Shown piece after piece: positions 1-5,119 of a DNA stretch of 5,119 bases. The notes below the pieces were generated by a model. The model was given only the letters and a program-made list of their open reading frames with translations, was not told where the DNA came from and did not search any database. Where the stretch lies: assembly GCA_937883885.1 (NCBI GenBank), contig CAKZXL010000896.1, forward strand, positions 1-5,119, in the 5' to 3' direction. A program made the translations under genes and the position numbers. Origin of the DNA: an uncultured Aquincola sp. Its GTDB lineage: Bacteria > Pseudomonadota > Gammaproteobacteria > Burkholderiales > Burkholderiaceae. How positions within the stretch are numbered: the stretch's first letter is position 1; every line of letters starts with the position of its first letter.

Positions 1-592
1 CGCCCACGCTCTTGGGCTGAAACAGGTAGGGCGAGGTGACGGTGTTGTCCACCACGTACACGAGGCCGCGCTCGCGGCACAGCTGGCCGATGGCTGCCAG
101 GTCGGGGATTCGGGTGCCGGGGTTGGAGATGGTCTCGACGAACACCATCCGCGTCTCGGGGCGCAGCGCCGCTTCCACGTGGGCCACGTTGCCGGTGTCC
201 ACCTTGGTGGTGTTGATGCCCAGGTCGGCCAGGGTGCCGAACAGGCTGTTGGTGTTGCCGAAGACGTACTTGCTGGACACCACATGGTCGCCGGCGCGCA
301 GCAGCGTCAGGAAGGTGGCGGTGATGGCCGCCATGCCGGTGGCAAAGCTCACGCTGCCCACGCCGCCTTCCATGCGGGTGATCAGCGCTTCGAGTGCGGC
401 GGTGGTGGGCGTGCCCTGGCGGGCGTAGTTGAAGCCGCCCTTGATGCGGCCCTGGAACACACCGATCAGGTCTTCCACTTTCTGGAAGCCGTACTGCACC
501 GAGGTGTGGATCGGCATGTGCACCGCCCCATGCTCGGCGCCAGCGTCCTGGGCCGCGTGCACGGTGCGGGTGGTGAAACCATAGTCGCTCAT
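1..592 (-). CDS. Cys/Met-metabolism PLP-dependent enzyme (cystathionine gamma-synthase family, O-succinylhomoserine sulfhydrylase-like), N-terminal 197 residues
   Basis: This gene is cut by the left edge; only its start and first 197 codons are present. The family consists of cytosolic PLP enzymes that act on O-activated homoserine or cysteine-type substrates in methionine/cysteine metabolism. Visible family landmarks are NYARQGTPT (Y56 and R58, which bind the cofactor phosphate of the partner subunit), SFATGMAAI (G86-M87), FVETISNP (E153, N157) and YVVDNTVTSPYLF (D182, expected to pair with the PLP pyridine nitrogen). The catalytic lysine lies beyond the edge. Where cystathionine gamma-synthase has a ring-stacking Tyr, this protein has VFGNT with F111, a pattern I associate with MetZ-type O-succinylhomoserine sulfhydrylases, so the exact reaction is uncertain. 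The start is the ATG at 592-590, with GAG eight bases upstream; an ATG five bases earlier meets TGA after one codon. It is co-directional with ftsZ across a 154-bp spacer and may have its own promoter, although no clear one is seen. Confidence 0.9.
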   Translation of the reverse strand, partial: MSDYGFTTRTVHAAQDAGAEHGAVHMPIHTSVQYGFQKVEDLIGVFQGRIKGGFNYARQGTPTTAALEALITRMEGGVGSVSFATGMAAITATFLTLLRAGDHVVSSKYVFGNTNSLFGTLADLGINTTKVDTGNVAHVEAALRPETRMVFVETISNPGTRIPDLAAIGQLCRERGLVYVVDNTVTSPYLFQPKSVG

Positions 593-606
593 GTCATGTT
601 CTCGTG

Positions 607-625
607 TGCCGCCGGGGTGGCGGCA
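607..625. repeat. 7-bp-stem inverted repeat just upstream of the PLP-enzyme start
   Basis: TGCCGCC (607-613) and GGCGGCA (619-625) are perfect reverse complements around a 5-base loop. On the minus-strand transcript the hairpin would end three bases before the GAG of the putative ribosome-binding site of the PLP-enzyme gene, so it could affect initiation. No function is established, and in DNA this GC-rich such a repeat can occur by chance. Confidence 0.45.
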
Positions 626-656
626 TCGGGTGACATTTTGAACGACGACAGACCGC

Positions 657-679
657 CGACCGCGGCCGGCGCCGGGTCG
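657..679. repeat. Bulged GC-rich inverted repeat in the ftsZ downstream spacer
   Basis: CGACC (657-661) pairs with GGTCG (675-679) and CGGC (663-666) pairs with GCCG (671-674). This gives nine base pairs with one bulged base (662) and a 4-base loop. It is the most downstream of the hairpins in the spacer on the ftsZ transcript. The minus strand that follows is only moderately T-containing, with no run of T, so it is not a textbook intrinsic terminator. Confidence 0.4.
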
Positions 680-698
680 CCCCAAGGCGGCCGCGGCA

Positions 699-735
699 AC
701 CCGCCCGGCGGGTGGTCCCGCGTACCCGCGGGACC
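699..735 (-). terminator. Two abutting GC-rich hairpins after ftsZ, candidate terminator or 3'-end stabiliser
   Basis: Two inverted repeats lie back to back, starting 11 bases past the ftsZ stop codon. The first on the transcript is a perfect 9-bp stem, GGTCCCGCG (714-722) with CGCGGGACC (727-735), closed by a 4-base loop. The second, immediately adjoining, is ACCCGCC (699-705) with GGCGGGT (707-713) around a single base; as RNA it would form six pairs with a 3-base loop. Position and stem strength suit a transcript end or a barrier to 3' exonuclease. No U-tract follows either stem on the minus strand, so efficient intrinsic termination is doubtful. The structure is seen directly; its role is inferred. 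Confidence 0.4.
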
Positions 736-746
736 GGGTGCCCCAT

Positions 747-1970
747 TCAATCCGCTTGTTTACGGAGGAACGCCGGGATCTCGATCTCGTCCATGCCGTT
801 GCTGGCCAGCGCATCGACCTTGGCAGCCGCCTGCGTGCGGCCGTTGCGCCACACGCTGGGGGTGCTCAGCTGGCTGTAGTCGTGCTGCATCGGCGCACCG
901 CCCAGGCCGCCCACGCTCATGGGCTGGGCCACGTTGTTCAGGATGGGCAGGTTGTCGGTGCCGGTGCGCAGCACGGGCGCGCTGTGCACCACGCTGATCG
1001 GGGCCTGCTGGCGGCGGGCCGGCGACAGGCCGGTGGCGATGACCGTCACGCGCAGCTGGTCGCCCAGGCTGTCGTCGTAGGCGGTGCCATAGATCACGTG
1101 CGCATCTTCCGCGGCGTAGCGGCGGATGGTGTTCATCGCGTTGCGGCTTTCGGCCAGCTTGAAGGTGTTCTTGCTCGCGGCAATCAGCACCAGCACGCCC
1201 TTGGCGCCCGACAGGTCGATGCCTTCCAGCAGCGGGCAGGCCACGGCCTGCTCGGCGGCCTTGGTGGCGCGGTCGGGGCCGCCGGCCTGGGCGGTGCCCA
1301 TCATGGCCTTGCCCGGCTCGCTCATCACGGTCTTGACGTCTTCGAAGTCGACGTTCACCAGGCCCGGCACATGGATGATGTCGCTGATGCCGCCCACGGC
1401 GTTGCGCAGCACGTCGTTGGCATGGGCGAAGGCTTCTTCCTGGGTGATGTCGTCGCCCAGCACTTCCAGCAGCTTCTCGTTGAGCACCACGATCAGCGAG
1501 TCGACGTTGGCTTCCAGCTCGGCGATGCCTTCGTCGGCGGCCTTCAGGCGGCGGTTGCCTTCGAACTCGAAGGGCTTGGTCACCACGCCCACGGTCAGGA
1601 TGCCCATTTCCTTGGCCACGCGCGCGATCACCGGCGCGGCGCCGGTGCCGGTGCCGCCACCCATGCCGGCGGTGATGAACAGCATGTGCGCGCCGTCGAT
1701 CGAGGCGCGGATGCGGTCCACCGCTTCTTCAGCTGCGGCCCGGCCAGCGGCCGGCTTGGCGCCGGCGCCCAGGCCGGTGGTGCCCAGCTGGATGACGCTG
1801 TTCGCGCTGCTGCGGCTGAGCGCCTGCGCGTCCGTGTTGGCGCAGACGAAGTCCACGCCCTGAACGCCCTTGGCGATCATGTGATCGACAGCGTTGCCGC
1901 CGCCGCCACCGACGCCGATCACGCGAATTTGAGTGCCTTGGTCGAATTCTTCGATCATTTCGATGGCCAT
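747..1970 (-). CDS. ftsZ: Cell division protein FtsZ
   Basis: FtsZ is the tubulin-like GTPase that polymerises into the cytoplasmic Z ring and recruits the divisome. The 407-residue product is slightly longer than E. coli FtsZ. The nucleotide-binding fold starts with IRVIGVGGGGGNAV (about 15-28). The tubulin signature GGGTGTG is at 104-110, and the T7 loop NVDFED (N206, D208, D211) completes the GTPase site of the neighbouring subunit. The globular core ends near residue 318. A variable linker rich in Gln, Ala, Ser and Gly follows to about 392, and then the conserved C-terminal peptide DEIEIPAFLRKQ that binds FtsA and other partners. The start at 1970 is chosen because MAIEMIEEFDQ is the usual N-terminus and AAGGAG lies six bases upstream; an in-frame ATG at 2006 would add 12 uncharacteristic residues. 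It is the last dcw gene here, 88 bp after ftsA. All key residues are present. Confidence 0.98.
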   Translation of the reverse strand: MAIEMIEEFDQGTQIRVIGVGGGGGNAVDHMIAKGVQGVDFVCANTDAQALSRSSANSVIQLGTTGLGAGAKPAAGRAAAEEAVDRIRASIDGAHMLFITAGMGGGTGTGAAPVIARVAKEMGILTVGVVTKPFEFEGNRRLKAADEGIAELEANVDSLIVVLNEKLLEVLGDDITQEEAFAHANDVLRNAVGGISDIIHVPGLVNVDFEDVKTVMSEPGKAMMGTAQAGGPDRATKAAEQAVACPLLEGIDLSGAKGVLVLIAASKNTFKLAESRNAMNTIRRYAAEDAHVIYGTAYDDSLGDQLRVTVIATGLSPARRQQAPISVVHSAPVLRTGTDNLPILNNVAQPMSVGGLGGAPMQHDYSQLSTPSVWRNGRTQAAAKVDALASNGMDEIEIPAFLRKQAD

Positions 1971-1976
1971 TGTTGA

Positions 1977-1982
1977 CTCCTT
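1977..1982 (-). promoter_or_regulatory. Strong Shine-Dalgarno of ftsZ
   Basis: AAGGAG on the minus strand sits six bases before the ATG at 1970. It is the best ribosome-binding site in the window and decides the ftsZ start over the in-frame ATG at 2006, which has no comparable site. It fits the known need for many more FtsZ molecules than FtsA or FtsQ from the same operon. Confidence 0.85.
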
Positions 1983-2034
1983 GCCTAGCAGTTGCCGTTG
2001 ATTCATATCAGCGCTCGTGGCGCCCTACCTGTGC

Positions 2035-2053
2035 GAAGCCTCAAACGGGCTTC
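2035..2053. repeat. Inverted repeat in the ftsA-ftsZ gap
   Basis: GAAGCC (2035-2040) and GGCTTC (2048-2053) form a perfect 6-bp stem with a 7-base loop. On the transcript it begins a few bases after the tandem ftsA stop codons and about 50 bases before the ftsZ ribosome-binding site. No U-run follows, so it is unlikely to be a full terminator; a pause, processing or partial attenuation site is possible. I saw no convincing sigma-70 promoter in the rest of the 88-bp gap. Confidence 0.35.
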
Positions 2054-2058
2054 TTCTA

Positions 2059-3288
2059 CTAAAACACCCCAAAAAACCAGTCCTTGACGCGGCCGAACAG
2101 CGTCTCCACCGAGCCGGCCTGTGCAGCCGCCTTGTGGCCCCGCGCACGCCCCAGCCGCGCTTCCTCCAACAACCCCATGACCGTGGCCGAGCGCGGGTTG
2201 GCCACCATGTCGTGCAGCGCTCCGCTGTACGTGGGCAGGCCCTTGCGCACCGGCTTCAGGAAAATGTCTTCGCCCAGTTCCACCATGCCCGGCATCACCG
2301 CCGAGCCGCCGGTGATGACGATGCCGCTGGACAGCAGCTCTTCGTAGCCGCTGTCGCGGATGACCTGGTGCACCAGCGAGAAGATCTCTTCGACCCGCGG
2401 CTCGATCACGCCCGACAACGCTTGTCTGGACAACATGCGCGGCGCGCGGTCGCCCAGGCCCGGCACTTCCAGGTTCTCGCTCGGGTCGGCCAGCAGTTGC
2501 TTGGCCACGCCGTACTCGACCTTGATCTCTTCCGCGTCCTTGGTGGGCGTGCGCAGCGCCATCGCGATGTCGCTGGTGATCAGGTCGCCCGCGATCGGGA
2601 TCACCGCCGTGTGGCGGATCGCGCCGTCGGTGAAGATGGCCACGTCGGTGGTGCCGGCGCCGATGTCCACCAGCGCCACGCCCAGGTCCTTCTCGTCCTC
2701 GGTCAGCACCGCATGGCTGGAAGCGCTGGGGTTGAGCACCAGTAGGTTCACTTCCAGGCCGCAGCGGCGCACGCACTTGATGATGTTCTCGGCCGCGCTC
2801 TGCGCGCCGGTGGCGATGTGCACCTTGACCTCGAGCCGGCCGCCGCTCATGCCGATCGGCTCCTTGACCTCGTGGCCGTCGATCACGAATTCCTGCGGCT
2901 CCACCAGCAGCAGCCGCTGGTCGTTGGGGATGTTGATGGCCTTGGCCGTCTCCACCACCCGGGTCACGTCCACCGGGGTCACTTCCTTGTCGCGCACGAT
3001 CACCATGCCGGTGGAGTTCTGCCCCCGGATGTGGCTGCCGGTGATGCCGGTGTACACGCTGGTGATCTTGCAGTCGGCCATCATCTCGGCCTCCTTCAAG
3101 GCCTGCTGGATGCTTTGCACCGTGGCGTCGATGTTGACCACCACGCCGCGCTTGAGGCCGTGCGACGAGGCCACCCCCAGCCCCGCCACGCGCAGTTCAC
3201 CGCCGGGCAGCACTTCGGCCACCACGGCCATCACCTTGGCAGTGCCGATGTCGAGCCCGACGACGAGATCCTTGTATTCCTTGGCCAT
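2059..3288 (-). CDS. ftsA: Cell division protein FtsA
   Basis: FtsA is an actin-family ATPase that ties FtsZ filaments to the inner membrane and links the ring to late divisome proteins. The 409 residues match the usual length. The phosphate-1 motif is GLDIGTAKV (11-19), the FtsA-specific 1C domain spans about 85-163, the phosphate-2 motif is VDIGAGTTDVAIF (207-219), and the adenosine motif is IVITGGSAVMPG (323-334). The C-terminus, about 394-409 (VETLFGRVKDWFFGVF), has the amphipathic, aromatic-rich look of the membrane-targeting helix. The stretch NPSASSHAVL (186-195) differs slightly from the more common E/Q-x-L-ASS form. The start at 3288 is supported by AGGA seven bases upstream and by the usual MAKEYKDLVVGLDIGT N-terminus. 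The gene begins 18 bp after the ftsQ stop and ends in two consecutive TAG codons (2061-2056), which guards against readthrough toward ftsZ. No defect is seen. Confidence 0.98.
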   Translation of the reverse strand: MAKEYKDLVVGLDIGTAKVMAVVAEVLPGGELRVAGLGVASSHGLKRGVVVNIDATVQSIQQALKEAEMMADCKITSVYTGITGSHIRGQNSTGMVIVRDKEVTPVDVTRVVETAKAINIPNDQRLLLVEPQEFVIDGHEVKEPIGMSGGRLEVKVHIATGAQSAAENIIKCVRRCGLEVNLLVLNPSASSHAVLTEDEKDLGVALVDIGAGTTDVAIFTDGAIRHTAVIPIAGDLITSDIAMALRTPTKDAEEIKVEYGVAKQLLADPSENLEVPGLGDRAPRMLSRQALSGVIEPRVEEIFSLVHQVIRDSGYEELLSSGIVITGGSAVMPGMVELGEDIFLKPVRKGLPTYSGALHDMVANPRSATVMGLLEEARLGRARGHKAAAQAGSVETLFGRVKDWFFGVF

Positions 3289-3295
3289 CTGTGTG

Positions 3296-3299
3296 TCCT
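3296..3299 (-). promoter_or_regulatory. Shine-Dalgarno of ftsA
   Basis: AGGA on the minus strand lies seven bases before the ATG at 3288, in the 18-bp ftsQ-ftsA gap and next to the ftsQ stop codon. The arrangement suits re-initiation by ribosomes finishing ftsQ. It is weaker than the ftsZ site. Confidence 0.7.
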
Positions 3300-3306
3300 G
3301 ATGTCA

Positions 3307-4125
3307 TCAGCGTTGCCGTGCGGCCGCGGGACGCGGCGCCGGCTTGTTTCGCACCGGCGGGGGCGGTGCCACCAACGTGGTCACGCCCTGGATGCGCAGC
3401 GCATAGGCATCGTTGTGCCGGAGATCGGCGTACTGCAGCGCACGGCCCGGGTACTGGGCCATCACCTGCGGCAGCGTGCGCACGAAGCGTTCGGTGCGCT
3501 GCACCAGCACGTCGTCGGTGCCGCGGCCGATCTCGATGGTGGCGCCGTTGTCCAGCTCCACCGTGAACGAGCCGCGGCGCGACTGGCGCAGCGTGTCCAC
3601 CTCGGCCTGCAGCGGCGCCAGCACCGGCTGCAGCCGGCGGTACAGCGCCAGCATCTGCGCGGCGCTGCCTTCGGGGCCGGCCAGCGTGGGCAGGCCTTCC
3701 TCTTCCACGTCGCCCAGGTTGGCCTCGAAGACCTCGCCCTGCAGGTTGACCAGGCGCTCGTCGCCGTTGTCGTCTTCCCAGTAGGCGGCGGCCTGGTGCT
3801 CGGTGAGGGTCACGGCCAGCCGGTTGGGCCACACCCGGCGCACGATGGCCTGGCGCACCCAGGGCACCGTCTCGAAGGCCGCGCGTGCAGCGGCCAGGTT
3901 GATGGTGAAGAAGTTGCCCTGCAGCTGCGGCGCGGCATTGGCGCGGATGGCGGCCACGCTGCTGCGCGCCAGTTCGCCATCGACCACGATGCCACGCAGC
4001 GCGAACACCGGCAGCCGGGCCACCCAGGCCACCGCCGCCGCCACCAGCACCAGCGACGCGAGCACGAACACGGTGTTGGCCACCGCGTTGGTCAGCCGCA
4101 CGTCGTTGGGCAGGGCCATGTTCAT
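3307..4125 (-). CDS. ftsQ: Cell division protein FtsQ
   Basis: FtsQ is a bitopic inner-membrane divisome protein that binds FtsL/FtsB and connects the cytoplasmic ring proteins to septal wall synthesis. From the chosen start it has 272 residues. A short cytoplasmic N-terminus (about 1-15) is followed by one hydrophobic segment (about 16-37, rich in Val, Ala, Leu). A periplasmic POTRA domain (about 40-110) begins FALRGIVVDG and contains the typical VPWVRQAIVRRVWPNRLAVTLTEH stretch split over 87-110. The beta-rich FtsQ domain then runs to about 250, ending in YADLRHNDAYALRI, and a Pro/Arg/Ala-rich tail of about 20 residues closes the protein. Starts at 4170, 4137, 4125 and 4119 are in frame and none has a clear Shine-Dalgarno. 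4125 is preferred because MNMALPNDVRL resembles relatives and lies four bases past the ddl stop; 4119 is nearly as good, and 4137 would overlap ddl by eight bases. Coupling to ddl translation is likely. Confidence 0.95.
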   Translation of the reverse strand: MNMALPNDVRLTNAVANTVFVLASLVLVAAAVAWVARLPVFALRGIVVDGELARSSVAAIRANAAPQLQGNFFTINLAAARAAFETVPWVRQAIVRRVWPNRLAVTLTEHQAAAYWEDDNGDERLVNLQGEVFEANLGDVEEEGLPTLAGPEGSAAQMLALYRRLQPVLAPLQAEVDTLRQSRRGSFTVELDNGATIEIGRGTDDVLVQRTERFVRTLPQVMAQYPGRALQYADLRHNDAYALRIQGVTTLVAPPPPVRNKPAPRPAAARQR

Positions 4126-4129
4126 GCGT

Positions 4130-5116
4130 TCACGCATCCGAGGTCGGGCGGGTCGAGTCCAGCCGGGCACCGGCCAGCAGGTGCAGGCACAGCTGCTCGT
4201 AGCTGATGCCGGCCGCGCGGGCCGACATCGGCACCAGCGAGTGGCCGGTCATGCCGGGCGAGGTATTCATCTCCAGCAGGAAGGGCTTGCGGTCGCTGGC
4301 GCGCACCATCAGGTCGGCACGGCCCCAGCCGCGGCAGCCCAGCGTGCGGTAGGCCTGCACCACGATGCGCTGGATCTCGCGCTCCTCGGCCTCGGGCAGG
4401 CCGCTGGGCACCAGGTAGTGCACGTCGTCGGTGAAGTACTTGTTCTGGTAGTCGTAGGCGCCTTCGGGCGCCACGATGCGGATGACCGGCAGCGCCTGCG
4501 CGCCGGCGCCTTCGCCCAGCACCGGACAGGTCACTTCTTCGCCCTCGATGAACTCTTCGCACAGCACTTCGGGGTCGTAGCCGGCGGCCAGCTGCACCGC
4601 TTCCTGCATCTGCGAGTAGCCCTGCACCTTGGTCACGCCGATGGACGAGCCTTCGTGCGGCGGCTTGACGATCAGCGGCAGGCCCAGGTCGTCGGGCACG
4701 GTGCGGATGCGCTCGCGCGTCTGCTCGCCGGGCTGCAGGCAGGCATAGCGCGGCGTGGGCAGGCCCTCGGCCAGCCACAGGCGCTTGGTCATCACCTTGT
4801 CCATCGCCACCGCCGAGGCCATCACGCCCGAGCCGGTGTACGGAATGCCCAGCAGCTCCAGCGCGCCCTGCACCGTGCCGTCTTCGCCATGGCGGCCGTG
4901 CAGCGCGATGAACACACGCTGGAAGCCTTCATGCTTGAGCGCCGCCAGCTCGCGCTGCGCGGGGTCGAAGGCATAAGCGTCCACGCCCTGGCTCTTCAGT
5001 GCATTCAACACGCCGGTGCCCGACATCAGCGACACCTCGCGCTCGGCCGAGCTGCCGCCCATCAGCACCGCGGTCTTGCCCAGGGCCTTGGCGTCGATCT
5101 TCATCGCGTCGCTCAT
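4130..5116 (-). CDS. ddl: D-alanine--D-alanine ligase (DdlB type)
   Basis: This cytoplasmic ATP-grasp enzyme joins two D-alanines for the peptidoglycan stem peptide, the substrate of MurF. The product has 328 residues, slightly longer than E. coli DdlB. Visible family residues, numbered from the first Met: [11 protein letters not shown] with E25, which positions the first D-Ala; HGRHGEDG (73-80); K107 in AMDKVMTK; K151 and S157 in [26 protein letters not shown] (187-200); K226 and Y227 in DYQNKYF; R266 and D268 in GWGRADLM; and E282 and N284 (magnesium ligands) in [14 protein letters not shown], with S293. The presence of Y227 and the intact serine fit a D-Ala-D-Ala rather than a D-Ala-D-Lac ligase. 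Alternative start: Met5 at 5104, which has GAG at moderate distance. The ATGA at 5116-5113 would allow a 4-base overlap with an upstream gene, typically murC, outside the window. It is followed almost at once by ftsQ. Confidence 0.97.
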   Translation of the reverse strand: MSDAMKIDAKALGKTAVLMGGSSAEREVSLMSGTGVLNALKSQGVDAYAFDPAQRELAALKHEGFQRVFIALHGRHGEDGTVQGALELLGIPYTGSGVMASAVAMDKVMTKRLWLAEGLPTPRYACLQPGEQTRERIRTVPDDLGLPLIVKPPHEGSSIGVTKVQGYSQMQEAVQLAAGYDPEVLCEEFIEGEEVTCPVLGEGAGAQALPVIRIVAPEGAYDYQNKYFTDDVHYLVPSGLPEAEEREIQRIVVQAYRTLGCRGWGRADLMVRASDRKPFLLEMNTSPGMTGHSLVPMSARAAGISYEQLCLHLLAGARLDSTRPTSDA

Positions 5117-5119
5117 GCC

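Noticed and set aside
635..663. Possible promoter for the PLP enzyme using the AT-rich CAAAAT (640-635, minus strand) as -10
   Set aside because: No acceptable -35 hexamer is present at 16-18 bases; it is only the sole AT-rich patch in a GC-rich spacer.
687..696. Overlapping GCGGCCGC and CCGCGG palindromes in the spacer
   Set aside because: Short GC-only palindromes are expected by chance at this base composition and do not match a known regulatory site.
36..997. Plus-strand open frames (36-428 and 179-997) opposite the PLP enzyme and the spacer
   Set aside because: They lie antisense to clear family motifs of the PLP enzyme, and the second reads through the hairpin spacer into ftsZ; neither shows a domain or ribosome-binding site.
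738..1976. Long plus-strand open frame (412 residues) opposite ftsZ
   Set aside because: It is antisense to a certain ftsZ, its His/Ala/Gly/Val-rich composition is typical of GC-rich shadow frames, and it has no recognisable domain.
1998..2046. Possible sigma-70 promoter in the ftsA-ftsZ gap around TATGAA near 2007-2002
   Set aside because: No TTGACA-like element is found at proper spacing, so the match is too weak to list as a feature.
2003..2776. Minus-strand open frame of 257 residues within ftsA, in another frame
   Set aside because: It is an Arg/Gly-rich out-of-frame shadow of ftsA; the same applies to 3197-3832 in ftsQ/ftsA and 4122-4778 in ddl.
2818..4206. Long plus-strand open frame (462 residues) opposite ftsA, ftsQ and the end of ddl
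   Set aside because: It spans three real genes on the other strand and has low-complexity His/Gly/Arg composition, as expected for an antisense shadow at high GC.

Overview
This window is the 3' part of a division and cell-wall (dcw) cluster, read entirely from the minus strand. In transcription order, right to left, it holds ddl (D-alanine--D-alanine ligase), ftsQ, ftsA and ftsZ, then the first 197 codons of a Cys/Met-metabolism PLP enzyme that runs off the left edge. The sequence is very GC-rich with strong G/C at third codon positions. Gene order and protein character (a short FtsQ with a basic/proline-rich tail, an FtsZ ending in DEIEIPAFLRKQAD) suggest a betaproteobacterium, most likely Burkholderiales. 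This is inferred from family resemblance, not from a search.

Layout: ddl (5116-4130) begins three bases inside the right edge. Its ATGA start context would allow a 4-base overlap with an upstream gene, usually murC in this order. ftsQ starts within a few bases of the ddl stop. ftsA starts 18 bp after ftsQ and has a recognisable Shine-Dalgarno. After ftsA's tandem TAG stops there is an 88-bp gap with a small hairpin and the strongest ribosome-binding site of the window, directly in front of ftsZ. A 154-bp GC-rich spacer with several inverted repeats separates ftsZ from the PLP enzyme.

How they work together: Ddl makes the D-Ala-D-Ala dipeptide for the peptidoglycan precursor. FtsQ is the single-pass membrane scaffold of the divisome (FtsQLB). 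FtsA is the actin-like membrane tether. FtsZ is the tubulin-like GTPase that forms the Z ring. The tight spacing from ddl to ftsA implies co-transcription and probably translational coupling, whereas ftsZ has its own strong translation start. The last gene belongs to sulfur amino acid metabolism and appears functionally unrelated.

I found no mobile element, CRISPR array, RNA gene or undescribed system. The region is essentially conserved housekeeping DNA. The points worth a second look are modest: the cluster end, where a sulfur-metabolism gene rather than lpxC follows ftsZ; the inverted-repeat spacer; the active-site substitutions in the PLP enzyme; and start-site and translation details at the ddl/ftsQ and ftsA/ftsZ junctions. 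The long open frames on the plus strand are GC-rich shadows of the minus-strand genes.
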